34,140 nt of DNA. It comes from Chara braunii. Lineage: Eukaryota > Streptophyta > Charophyceae > Charales > Characeae. Under the pieces are notes generated by a model. The model ran no database searches and was not told the DNA's origin. It saw nothing but the letters and a program-made list of their open reading frames with translations. The DNA lies in contig BFEA01000076.1 in assembly GCA_003427395.1 (NCBI GenBank), forward strand, positions 2,140,274-2,174,413, read 5' to 3'. This document shows positions 20,630-30,594 of this stretch, piece after piece; the stretch's first letter is position 1, and the number at the start of each line of letters is the position of its first letter. The position numbers were made by a program, and so were the translations under genes.

Positions 20630-21762
20630 ATGGCTGAAGAGAGTGGCTTCGCCAAAATCCTGCACTGGAGGAGCTCGTGCCTCAGCAAAGTGCTGCTATG
20701 CGAGTCTGTACACGACTCAATGCCCCCAGACCATCGTGCCCTGCTGTTTCAGAGGAAGAATTTATCTGCCTTCCAACGCGGCTATCATGACTTCAATCTT
20801 GTGAAGATGTGGGACGAAAAGGCGATGTGGAGCATGTTACCATTGTTCGTCTGTTAAAAGTTGAGTGAGGAAGTGTATACTCTTATGTTAAAGTCGCAGA
20901 CCTGGGACGAGTTAGGGGCTTCTTTGAGGTTAAGGTTTCCAGAAGGTGAAATAGAAAGTCCACATCGCGGGAACCCTGTGCAGTCAGTTGGAGTTGCGTC
21001 AACACCAGGAGAGTTTAGTGGTATACAGAGACAAGTGGGAATACTGGAAGAAAGGTTGGCACGACTGGAAGAGGTCAGGAAGGTCAAACAAAAGGTTTTA
21101 GAGGGTGCCTCAAGTGAGCTGGCTGGTCAGGATGAAGGGGGAGCAAAGGGTGATGACAGAGAGTCATTTCTCCTCAGGGGACCCCTAGAAGGCGAATTTG
21201 GGCTCATGGGAGAGACGAAGGCAAAATGGTGATCGAGGTAAAGGAGGAGAGTGACCCTCCCAAGTTGACGAAGGCCCCACGGAAAACGAGGAATGTGGCT
21301 TAGGGAGGACAGGGTACTGGAAAGGGGCAATGTTCGCGGCAAGTAGAGGCCACCCCACAAAAATCGGTAGATAAAGCAACGAGAAAGGACCCTCTGTCGG
21401 CTGAGCATGTATTATATGGGCAGTGGACGCCATGCCATCAAATGAGTCTGTGGCTGATGTATAATCCATATATATCGTGGGCACAAGGCAATTATTTGGA
21501 TCCACAGGTGAGCATGATGCCGCCTAGGCCTCCAGCAGCCCAAACTCAACCAACTCTGCCTATGAGACCGTTGCAGCCACCGACACAACAAGTGTCCCAA
21601 GGCAGCGTGGCTGATGGAGGAGGCCAAGGACAGGAAGCTGGAACGGGCCGTGGAAATGGCGGACGCGACAATAGAGGACGTGGTTACGGCAGAGGAGGCA
21701 CTGAAGGACGCGAGGGGCGCCAACGAAACCATAAGTGGAATGCAGGGAAGAAAAAGGCATAA
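20630..21762 (+). pseudogene. Gag-like polyprotein relic of element C
   Basis: An ATG at 20630 opens a frame broken by TAA at 20855-20857 and continuing to 21232. Readable protein then continues in the next frame (from about 21226 to 21762), with one TAG at 21301-21303. The first part contains SQTWDELGASLRLRFPEG, which resembles the assembly region of plant Gag proteins, then a predicted coiled coil encoded at about 21030-21120 (QVGILEERLARLEEV). The last part is Pro/Gln-rich, then Gly/Arg-rich (GRGNGGRDNRGRGYGRGG), a typical nucleic-acid-binding tail; no CCHC knuckle is seen. Position downstream of a primer-binding site and upstream of a protease motif supports Gag. At least one frameshift and two stops make it non-functional as it stands. 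The exact family is not recognised. Confidence 0.55.
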
Positions 21763-22440
21763 TAAGTGGCAGTTCTGATGGTAGTCGAGGTAGGTAAAGC
21801 AGCCAAGGGTATGAGAAGGATGGATAGAATGACTAAAATATGTGAAAGGTGGTAAAGAGATAGGGTTAAAGAGAGTATAGAAGTGTGAGGAGGTGATTAG
21901 CCCTAAATCTTTAGGTTATGAGGTTTTCAACAAGAGGTCAATGTACATGGGCATGGGAGCCAGCCTCAGTTAGAATAGCAGACTAACCTATTGTGTGATT
22001 CTAATTCCATGTTTTAGTCAATAGGGTCCTGACTATATACCGAGTGGATTGAAAGATAGGTATACACACTTTTCGTACATTAAGTATATATGTCGGATCA
22101 TAAGGAGTCTCATGTCAGACTGGATAAGCGTTTCAGGCTCTTGTGTTTACTCAGGGGAAGATTGGTTAAAGTATGGGAGTGAGTCTCACGGGTGTGTGGC
22201 TTGCTGAAAGAGATGATATGACTTGTAGTAAAAGTTTGAGTGTACTGAGAAATCACGTGGGGATGTGATTCTATTAAAGAGCGCCGGGGAGGAATAGGCA
22301 CAACATTCTGACTCAAGGTCATTGTAAACTTTTGAACGACCAAGGCTTAGCGGGCCTTGTGTCACTTTTGGATATTTGGACATGTCTTGAATTACTTGGA
22401 TTCCTTTTGGGAGCGAATTACGCCCTGACTATGACTGTTT
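21763..22440. other. Unassigned interval between gag-like and protease relics
   Basis: No open frame of note on the plus strand; short minus-strand frames look accidental. If element C was once complete, the end of Gag and the start of Pro lay here and have decayed. Confidence 0.4.
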
Positions 22441-22441
22441 T

Positions 22442-22504
22442 GGTTTTAGCCCTGGTGAGGGAGACCACAATTTTTTGTGTGATACCGGTGCCAGTTTGAG
22501 TTGA
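22442..22504 (+). pseudogene. Aspartic protease active-site relic (DTGAS)
   Basis: In one plus-strand frame the sequence reads SPGEGDHNFLCDTGASLS and then stops (TGA at 22502-22504). The D-T-G-A-S core at 22481-22495 is the catalytic motif of retroelement aspartic proteases, here preceded by the usual hydrophobic residues. Only this short piece is readable; no flap or ILG motif is seen. It lies where a protease would be expected in element C, about 0.7 kb after the gag-like relic. A motif this short could arise by chance, but strand and order argue against that. Confidence 0.45.
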
Positions 22505-23899
22505 AATTGTTCAACTATGTATATATATGTAATTCAAGACCATATTTGGTTCACTTTTTGAGTTGGGATGTTACACCCCTGAGTGTATATTGAGTTGAGA
22601 ATTTATCTAAAACTATTCCCCTATATATGACGATCACAATCACTCTCACATGTGTGGGTTTATCCTGATGTATGATGACTTTGTGTGAGAGATGTATGGG
22701 AGGCATCTCGTGTGCTGTGTATTTCGTGAACGTGAATGGGGGTGAACTGTCTACTCTTCGGTATACTCGTGCGATCCGCCCACGGGCGGGTGATAGGGCC
22801 GGGTATAAGAAGAATGAGTGCAGTCTGTTTTTGTGAAAGAGTGTGGGAATCCTAAAGGATTTAAGAGTCTTTGAGACTCGAACGCTTTACCATGCCGAAT
22901 GTTTATTGTTGAGTTGCGATGAGGACCCATAAGTTGGTCCCTCAGTTTGAGTTGTTTTATGGTAGAGGCACCTTTGAGTGGGTAGGCAGTCTTTTGTCTA
23001 TTTGGGAACTCATCTTCAGAGAGGGAAGATGTGTTAAAGAAAGGCTGCGTGAGAGTTCATCCTAGAAAGAGAAGGGATGACTGGGAGACCTATTGAGTGA
23101 GACCTCCTTCATATGAAAGGTGGTTAATAGATTTAATGGCCTGGGAAGTTGATTTTGAATTATAAAGACTGACGAGAAGGACCACGTTTTGTTTGGCCAT
23201 TGGTGGAATTTTTGAGGTCGCAAGAGTGATTTATTTGGGAGATGTCACTTAGATGTGACTTTCTTGCTCTGATCAAGTTGGGAGGTCACGGCCTTGTGAA
23301 TCTGGCGGTGATTTTGTTTTGTGAATGTGGAGAGGTTGCCATGTTTCTCTGTGTTGTCCCACAGAGGACTGGTAAATACCTTTTATGTGTGACAGACCTT
23401 TGCGTAGTCCCGCAATAGACCTATATTGTTGCGATACACTGTCCAGCCACTTGTGCTCATCTTGGGGCATTTATGAGAATACCAAGCTAACGGTAAAGTT
23501 TAGCATCACTAGGGCGCAACCCCTAGTGTCGGCTGCTGATCGGTGTAACCTGAACAGCGGGCCTACGTCTTGCCAAGGGAGTAACGACTTAAAGGGGTGT
23601 GGCCACCTATGAGGGTTTTACTCCTGCGGAACGGCCTGGGATAGGAATTGAGTCGAGTTTTTGAAGTCCTAATTGAATGCTTATCAGTAGAAAGCCTATC
23701 GTGGCGCAACCTGCGAGGGCACTACCGCTAAAATAACAACGCGGTGGGCCGTAGATCTGGCTCGATCACCCAGACTATGGTGGGCCAAGATGGAGACCTG
23801 ACCTTCCTGTACTAGACTGCAGGAAGAGTCTATGATGAGATTTGTGTATATATATATGTTTGATTGTGAGAATTATTGGGAGGGAGGCGAGAGTGCCTT
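22505..23899. other. Unassigned DNA between elements C and A
   Basis: No reverse transcriptase or integrase motifs are readable, so element C appears to lack the rest of Pol here. Two clean hairpins occur: CACTAGGG/CCCTAGTG at 23507-23528 (8 bp, loop CGCAAC) and CTTCCTG/CAGGAAG at 23803-23826 (7 bp). GTGATCGTCATATA at about 16943-16956 recurs in reverse complement at about 22624-22637. The right part may be U3 of the element A LTR. Confidence 0.4.
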
Positions 23900-23943
23900 C
23901 AAAGGTCTCGGTTAGGACCCGCGTCCCTAGTTATGGCCCTGCT

Positions 23944-23950
23944 TATAAGG
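23944..23950 (+). promoter_or_regulatory. TATA box of element A LTR
   Basis: TATAAGG within GCTTATAAGG. The same motif sits at the equivalent place of the minus-strand element B (33888-33894), which supports its role. Confidence 0.55.
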
Positions 23951-24045
23951 TGGAGACTAGGGACACTTAACGAGAAGCCAACGTTTGTCTAGGACAAAGA
24001 GGAGAGGACAGTTGAGAGGGCCGCTAAAACATATGTTGTAGTACG

Positions 24046-24141
24046 TTGACCGGAGTTGACCGGGGGTTGACCGGGGGTTGACCGAAACGTTGACCGAGCG
24101 TTGACCGAGCATTGTCTAAGGTGTTGACCAAGACTTTGACC
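24046..24141 (+). repeat. Eight-copy TTGACC array, about 11-bp period
   Basis: TTGACC starts at 24046, 24056, 24067, 24078, 24090, 24101, 24124 and 24136. The core TTGAC(C/T) is the W-box bound by WRKY factors in plants. The array lies about 100 bp downstream of the TATA box, inside the transcribed part if the TATA box is used. Whether WRKY proteins act here is inference. Confidence 0.85.
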
Positions 24142-24733
24142 AAGCTGGAGCCGGTAAAATCTCGCCAAGCCTTCAGCCTATCCCTCGCCCTATGGATGAG
24201 CACACACCCTGTGGTACTTGCTGAGACCCGTCTGTCTGTCTCTTCTTTCTGCATCGAGTCTCTTCTGTCCAGGTGATAGTACTCTGTATATGAAGAATAT
24301 GGCCTTGTTGACCAAACCCACACGGGCTGAGTAGGGCTAAAGACTGTGTCTGACGACTCGACTGTCCCGGAGGCCTAACCCTCCCAAGGACCGGTACTGA
24401 CCGGCGGGCTGCTAGGTGTGGCACGGTAGGCCCAAAATCCGAGTTGTGGGCTGCACAAGACTGTCTAAGTGTTGAGAGACCTGCTGATCGCGTCATCCTG
24501 TTTGCGACGTTAAATCATTCCCGAGGAGTTACGGGGGATCTCCTTAAATGCCTCCTGATCAGCAACAGGTCTAGTAGTGACAGCCATAGTTAGGTCTAGG
24601 CTAGAGACCCTAGTTGGTAGGATCCCTGTCCGGATTCTGTGAGTCTTTAGATTGAGTCAGTAGGTTTGTCAGTCAGGGGTTAGAGTCTACGTGGTGAGGT
24701 TTGGAACCGTTAATTCGGTTGTGCTCTATCACC

Positions 24734-26674
24734 ATGGTTGAGACCCGTACTGGGAAGAACACTAGCCCCTATACCTTGGAACAGCAAGAGAAGATGGCCG
24801 CCTTAGTGAGAGAGAATAAGGAGAGGAAAGAGCTCCTGAAGCAGACTAAGCTGAAAGCAATCGCAGAGGAGCAGGTGGCGAAGTTGAAGAAATTGGAAGA
24901 AGAGATGGAGGAGAAGAAAAAGACTGACGAGGAAGAAGCAGCAACAGAAGCAGAAGAGGAGAGAAAACGCAGGGAAGAAAAAAGGGAAAGTAGTGGCACG
25001 GCGAATGAGGATGCAGCCATGGAGAAAAAGATCAGCGAGTGGATTGCTAATTTATCGTAGGGGGAAGATGAGGAGGCAGAGTTTTATGTGCCCCAGGACG
25101 AGAGGGATGCGTTAGCCAGGGAGCTCGCAGCAATCGAGGAACCCTTGGAACGGCAAGAAACAAAGGAGGAGAAAAAGTTGGAGTGGAAACTGAGGATGAA
25201 GAGAGAAAAGAAGAGGAGGAGGGAGGAAGTTAATAGGTTGACCACGGAGGTGGCCAAGGTGAGAGATTGCAGACGAGAAGTGAAGGCGCAAGAAGATATT
25301 TCTGCTAAAATGGATAAGATGTTGGCGTACTTGGAACTGTTAAGCGAGGCATGGAGGGAGGAGCGCCAAGCTAGCTGGGGTCAAGAGGTAGCCCTGAAGG
25401 CCATGCGGTCAAGATATCGGGATTTTGCGCGCAATATGGTCACCCACGTTGGGGGCGAAGTTAGACGGTTGAGAGACAACGTGGGAAAGTTCTGTGAGGG
25501 CATTATTGAGAGTGCCAAAGCGGTAGCCACTGTCGATAGTGAGACCAGGCCTCGTAAAGAGCCCGTCAAACTGAAATTCCCAGATGCATACGGCGGGAAG
25601 GAGGAGAATTTCGATAACTGGGAGGCAAGCGTCAATAGCTATATATACTTACAACACATCTTGACTGAGGAGCAAGTCCTCGCCGCCTTCCAGGCCCTCA
25701 AGGACGAAGCGGCTAGCTTTGCTAGATCCCTTGCGAGCGCAGCCAGTTGTGAAAACAACCTGGTTGCATATTCTAAGGTCACCCCCCTTCCTCAATTCTT
25801 CTAACTCCTGAGGGAGAGATTTGCTGATCCATCGAGAGGCGTTAGAGCCTCTGATAAGCTACAGACCATCCACTCACGACAGTGGAGGAGTGCAAGAGCA
25901 CTCAAGGGCGTCATGGACGACTTGGTAGCCGTCCCAGACCATGGGGTCACTGAGCCCAAGTTGGTCCAGTTATTTTACCGTGCCATGCCGGAGCCCCTCC
26001 GCGGTCATTTCTTTGACAAGTCTCAACAGGCCGACATCACATATGATGTGTTAAGTAGAGAGGTGGTCCTGTTTGAGTCGAAGTCCATGCCAGTTTCCAC
26101 TTTCTGGCACAAGGACTTGGATAAGGGCAAAAGTGGAAAGGCCGTACCATCTCTGGCCAAGTCAGGGCCAAGCATCACATGATCGTTACTTTAGAAGAAG
26201 GTGGTACTGATGAAGTCCCCTTCAGTGAGATCGAGTGGGGGTTAGAGGAGGAGGACAGCAGCGTAGGGTAGGGGAGGTCCTCTCCGGCTGCAGCGGCTGG
26301 AGGGAGGCTGCAAGGTAGAGGAGGAGGGCCGAAGGGGCCAGGCCCCGGGAGGCCGAGGACCGGGCGCACATGGGGTTGGCAGACAAGGGAACCGCCAAGT
26401 GGGAGGTAGGGGTCAAGGTCCCCCGCCAAATCGTCAGGGTTCTTGTCGGTCCCCGTAACGACAAGGTGGAAGGCAACCTCAAGGAGGATGGCACCCAGGC
26501 TTGCCGCAGGGCAGACCCTGGGAAGATTTGGGCTTGGACCAACGCGTATGGCAGGAACGCGTGGACTTGGGTCAGTGCGTGTTCTGTGGTGACCCGGCCC
26601 ACGTAATTAAATTTTGTCCTAAGTATAGACAGGCCCGTTGGGCTGCTCAACAGTCGAAAGGCAGCCGCCAGTAG
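24734..26674 (+). pseudogene. gag: Gag of Ty3/gypsy element A, disrupted
   Basis: Gag packages element RNA into cytoplasmic particles. The ATG at 24734 (ACCATGG context) opens a Lys/Glu-rich coiled-coil region (to about 25350). It is followed by the Gag assembly region starting KLKFPDAYGGKEENFDNW (about 25565-25620) and continuing through ADPSRGVRASDKLQTIHSRQW and PEPLRGHFF (to about 26010). A CCHC zinc knuckle, CVFCGDPAHVIKFC, lies at 26576-26617. The frame is broken by TAG at 25058, TAA at 25802 and TGA at 26180. Around 26179-26270 the readable protein (MIVTLEEGGTDEV...) is in a different frame, and by the knuckle it is back in the original frame, so at least two compensating indels lie in 26170-26570. 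TAG at 26672 closes the knuckle segment. The order coiled coil, assembly domain, knuckle, and the in-phase protease downstream make the call firm. Confidence 0.9.
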
Positions 26675-26782
26675 GGGTCGCAACTACCCCTACTTCAAGG
26701 CCATGTGGGGAAGCGAGCGGGCGCATACAGGAAACTCCCAAACCACATGAGCCTATGGCAGAGGTTGCAGGCCCGTGCCTAA

Positions 26783-27300
26783 CTAGCTCCAGAGACTGCT
26801 TGTGTTAGCGTCTCTCTAGGCACGTCCCTCACAGGCGTGGCAGAGGAATTGAAGGAGAGGATGCCAACCTGGGCCAAAATGAAGAAGGAGAGCAAGGGAC
26901 AACTGATCTTGGTAGATGTAGAAGTGTTTAGAAGTAGCGTAGGGGCCCTCATAGACTCAGGGGCTACCCGTAGTTATATTAGCCGTAGAGCGCTGAAGAA
27001 GCTGAGGCTAGGATTAAAAGTCCAAAAGTTGGCAGACCCCATAGTCAGCGTCCTGGCAGACAACCACACAATGCGTGTTGAGGACTACGTAGAGGGAGTC
27101 CAGGCGTATTTTCGCCTAGAGAAAGATGGGAAGGTGGAGAAGTTCTCCATTCCCTAACTCTCCTCGTTCAGGATGATCTTCCTTTTGATATACTTCTGGG
27201 AATAGATTGGGGAGAGGCAGCAGGGGCCACACTCCACTTGAGAGAATAAGAGTGTAGGCTCCCTAGTCCATCACGCGAGGTTAAGGTTGCCCGCCTATTT
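26783..27300 (+). pseudogene. Aspartic protease of element A, disrupted
   Basis: The retroviral-type aspartic protease cleaves the Gag-Pol polyprotein. The segment is open from after TAA 26780-26782. VDVEVFRSSVGALIDSGATRS includes the catalytic Asp-Ser-Gly-Ala-Thr at 26954-26968. The second conserved block LPFDILLGIDW is at 27178-27210. The first part is in the same phase as gag; it stops at TAA 27155-27157, while the second block is one frame over, so an indel lies at about 27155-27170. A further TAA is at 27247-27249. No ATG begins it, as expected for a domain made as part of a polyprotein. Both hallmark motifs are intact. Confidence 0.92.
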
Positions 27301-28213
27301 CATGTGTCAGGTGTAGATAACACTCTGGCACATTGCTGTCTCAGTGCTCCCGCGTTCGCGCGACTAGTGAAGAAGGAGCAGTTAGAGGATCAGGTCTTTG
27401 TAGTATATGTCAGACCTGTCACTGAGCCTAAAGAAAAAGATAGTTCCACCGATCCAACCATTGCCAAGCTGCTGGAGGAGTTCAAAGATTTGACTGAGTC
27501 GCCGACAGGAATAGTGTCGCGACCGATCCAACACAGGATAGAGATAGAGCCCGACAGTAGAACTCCTAAGGGAGCAATCTACAGGATGTCCCCTAGAGAG
27601 TTAGAGGAGCTATGTAAGCAGTTGGATGAGCTCCTGGAGAAAGGTTGGATCAGGCCCAGTTCGTCTTCTTTTGGAACACCTGTTCTGTTTGTCCCCAAGA
27701 AAGAGGGAGAGTTACGTATGTGCATAGACTATAGGGGTTTGAATGCCATCACAGCGAAGAATGCTGAGCCGCTGCCCAGGACAGACGATCTTTTAGATCG
27801 GGTGCAGGGTTGCAAGTATTTCTCCAAGATAGACTTAAAGTCCGGGTATCATCAGATAGAGGTCCATCCTGATGACCAGTACAAGACTGCATTCCGGACT
27901 AGATATGGGCATTATGAGTTCATAGTGATGCCCTTTGGACTAACCAACGCGCCAGCTACATTTCAGCGTTGTACTTGGTTAGACAAGTTTGTAGTAGTTT
28001 ATCTAGATGATATCTTAGTTTTCAGCAAGAGCATCTGGGTCATTTGAGGCAGGTCTTGGAGAAGCTGAGAGAGGCCAACTTCAAGATCAACCCAAAGAAG
28101 TGCGAGTCGGCCAAGACACAGGTTTTGTACTTGGGCCACGTGTTACACGAAGATGGAATTAAGCCAGAGGACAGCAAGATAGCGGCAATTAGAGACTGGC
28201 CGACGCCCCGCAC
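27301..28213 (+). pseudogene. pol: Reverse transcriptase of element A, disrupted
   Basis: It copies element RNA into DNA. Finger and palm motifs are in order: [29 protein letters not shown] (catalytic Asp at 27832), [17 protein letters not shown], and [13 protein letters not shown] with the YLDD catalytic pair at 28000-28011. FQRC is joined directly to TWLDK, about six residues shorter than related elements (inference from the family). Just after VFSKS the frame stops at TGA 28045-28047. Readable sequence resumes one frame over ([46 protein letters not shown]), consistent with loss of about 10 bp. It then ends abruptly at about 28214, where a large deletion joins it to the end of RNase H. Confidence 0.95.
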
Positions 28214-28383
28214 GTCACTTCAAAGTATACTCAGACCACGAAACTCTTAGATGGTTAAAGACCCAGGCCAAGATGACACCTAAGTTGACTAGGTGGGCCG
28301 CTGAGATAGATCAGTATGACTTTCAGCTCAAACCGGTAAAAGGCAAGTACAATGTAGTTGTGGATGCTCTGAGTGGGAGATCA
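28214..28383 (+). pseudogene. RNase H remnant of element A
   Basis: The segment begins HFKVYSDHETLRWLKTQAKMTPKLTRW and ends with the VVDALSG motif (Asp at 28363-28365), which is the last part of the Ty3 RNase H domain. The connection region and the amino-terminal part of RNase H with the first catalytic Asp and Glu are missing. A domain of this family normally needs several hundred more bases between DWPTPRT and this point, so the copy carries an internal deletion with its junction at about 28213-28216. Confidence 0.9.
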
Positions 28384-29640
28384 GACTACTTTGGAGCCAT
28401 AGTACATTATCTGGATATAGGGAAGGACCTGCAAGAGAAAGTTCGACAGGCGTATGCGCAGGATCCTATCTATAGCGACCTCCTCAAGAGAGTTAGGGAG
28501 GCCCCAGAGACCGAACCACACTACCGCACTACTGAAGGATTGTTGTTTGAGAAGACGAGTGTAGTAGACCGCTTGTGCATTCCTAACAGTGAAGAGATCC
28601 GAAGTCTGATCCTAGGGGAATGCCACGACACCGAGGGACACTTCGGTTGGCAGAAGGCCTTAGCCAATCTGATGCATGCGTACACCTTGCCAGGGATGAA
28701 AGTTGACTGCATAGAGTATGTTCGCAGTTGCAAAGTTTGCCAGAGGAACAAGACCACTACGCGTGGCCCTCTAGGTCTTCTCAGACCCTTGCCTATCCCA
28801 GACCAACCTGGAGATCCAGTCTCCATTGACTTTATGGATGCCGGTGTCAAGAGTAGGCACGGCAAGAGCCAAGTCATGGTCGTAGTTGATAGATTCAGTA
28901 AATACGCAGTTTTTGTTCCTTTGCCTGCAGAGGCACGCACAGAGTCAATCATTCAAAAGTTTTTTTATCATTGGATTAGTGATCACGGGGTTCCTTTGTC
29001 TATAGTTGGCGATAGAGATAGCCGCTTCACCAGCCAGAACTGGCAGAAGCTTATGAGAGTCTATGGATCGAAGTTGTTGATGTCATCTGACCGCCATCTA
29101 GAGACTAACGGTTAGACAAAACAGATGAACAAGATCCTGCAGCAAGTTCTGCGCATGTATATTAGACCGGATCAAGTCAATTGGGACGAGATGTTGCCCA
29201 AGGTAGCCAGCGCATATAATAACAGCGTGCATTTGTCTACCTGTCGTACTCCCAACGAATTGCACAAGTCCTTTAGACCCCGCAGCCCGTTTGAGGGACT
29301 TACCCGGGATCAGATGCACAGACTACCGCCCGGTACCAGGGAGTTTGCGATACAGCACGAGAGAGAGCTAGCTACAGTTGTTGAAAACCTCAGGGAGGCC
29401 CAGCATAGAATGATAGAACAGGCAAACAAGCACCGTCGCCCATCTCAGTTTCAAGTAGGCGACTTAGTCTGGGTCAAGTCTAAAGAGTTTGCACCTGAGG
29501 AGAACATCTCGCAGAAGTTACTGCCTGCATATAGAGGACCGTGGCTGGCTCTAGAAGTCAAGGGCGGAGAGGATGGACCGTCCTACACTAAAGAGATTCC
29601 AACACACCTCCACACCTACCCGGTGTTCCATGCTTCAAAG
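28384..29640 (+). pseudogene. Integrase of element A, catalytically broken
   Basis: It inserts element DNA into the genome. The HHCC zinc-binding domain is present: His codons at 28624 and 28639, and the C-X2-C codons at 28729 and 28738. In the DDE core the first Asp is at 28828-28830 (VSIDFMD) and the second at 29011-29013 (IVGDRDSRF). Exactly 35 residues further, where Glu must be, the codon at 29119-29121 is AAA (Lys). Two codons earlier an in-frame TAG (29113-29115) replaces the residue that is normally Gln. Reading continues in the same frame through QMNKILQQVLRMYIRPDQ to the GPY-like block KLLPAYRGPWLALEV (about 29514-29560). Loss of the catalytic Glu plus a stop means no active integrase. 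Confidence 0.95.
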
Positions 29641-29916
29641 TTGTTGCCGTGTGTCACAAGTCAACAGTTCCCTTCAAGAAGATCCATGATCCCTCCGGAT
29701 ATGGATGGCAGATATGACATTGACGACATTGTAGATGAAGATGTGTTTAGGACAGGAGGTAGAGGTCGCCCACAAAAACAGTGTAAGGTCCGGTTTGCCT
29801 ATCAGGAACCGGAGGACGACCGCTGGTTTACTAGAACAGAACTTCTAGAAACAGCTCCCGACATAGTCAGAGCCTATGAACGTGATAGGAAGGGTAAAGG
29901 TCCTGCCTTAGACTAA
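29641..29916 (+). pseudogene. Chromodomain-like C-terminus of element A pol
   Basis: After the integrase C-terminal block and FHASKLLP, the tail YDIDDIVDEDVFRTGGRG...CKVRFAYQEPEDDRWFTRTELL has the layout of a chromovirus chromodomain (I-D-x-I-V, then a strand K-V-R-F, then the W of D-D-R-W). Such domains steer integration to marked chromatin. The pol frame ends at TAA 29914-29916. This stretch has no stops, and with the integrase C-terminus it forms the longest undamaged part of the element (29116-29913). Confidence 0.75.
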
Positions 29917-30378
29917 GATATTCTCGGAGGACCTCGAATCTAGGACGGCGGGAGTGAAACGGTTTCCACCTTTTGCAGTAGCAGATGCAGACCCCAGGGC
30001 TCGATCCCTAGCCCTTACCCTACCGGTGTACAGTATTTGTGTCGACCCCAAGGCTTGAACCCGCGACCTGTGTATTTGTAACAATTAGCAGACTGACGTA
30101 GGGTCCGTAGGTAGCAGGGGTTCGATCTGTAGGTCTGCAGAATAAAAGTCGTAGTGAGTTCCAGAAGTCTTAGCTGTAGTCCTTCTAGAAGGTGGGCAAG
30201 TGGGCAAGTGGTGGACCAACTGCAGTACGTTCGCAGTACGGTAGCGGTAGGATAGCAGTGAGTCCCCATCCAGTCAGCGGTAAGGTCCAGTCCGTCCCAG
30301 TCCAGTCCAGCAAGTACCACGAGGGACTGTGAGCACCATGGGCCGATGGAAAACGGGCAGACCAACGAGCTTCAGAAG

Positions 30379-30385
30379 TATAAAT
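30379..30385 (+). promoter_or_regulatory. TATA box in the 3' flank
   Basis: TATAAAT in a GC-richer setting, followed by AAGAGGCAGCGCCC. A good match to the plant TATA consensus; use is not shown. Confidence 0.45.
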
Positions 30386-30571
30386 CAAGAGGCAGCGCCC
30401 AGTTATTCATTTTTCATTCCTGCGTGAGCCATGCGGAAGCGCTGCCACAACGACTTGTGCAGGGAGGTTTGCAGTGAGCCCGGAGCCGAAGTGGGCCAGA
30501 GAGAAGGAGCGTAGCATAGCGATAGGGTAGTTGCGGCCAAAGCCGCCATAGCTAGAGTTAGTGTGTAGCGA

Positions 30572-30594
30572 GTGTGTGTGTGTGTGTGTGTGTG
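30572..30594. repeat. (GT)n microsatellite
   Basis: About 11 GT units inside the presumed LTR. Confidence 0.95.

Larger units (their letters stand above)
23900..24563 (+). mobile_element. 5' LTR-like sequence of element A (R/U5)
   Basis: It contains CCCTGCTTATAAGG at about 23937, a TATA box matching that of element B, an array of TTGACC repeats, and a closing block (24485-24563) about 90% identical to the reverse complement of 33439-33513 in element B. Similarity between A and B drops right after GATCAGC, as at an LTR end. The left boundary is not determined, and the sequence after the pol gene does not show the same block, so a standard pair of LTRs cannot be demonstrated. Confidence 0.55.

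Noticed and set aside
28521-28952. Minus-strand frame opposite the integrase
   Set aside because: It is a shadow of the well-supported integrase coding sequence on the plus strand.
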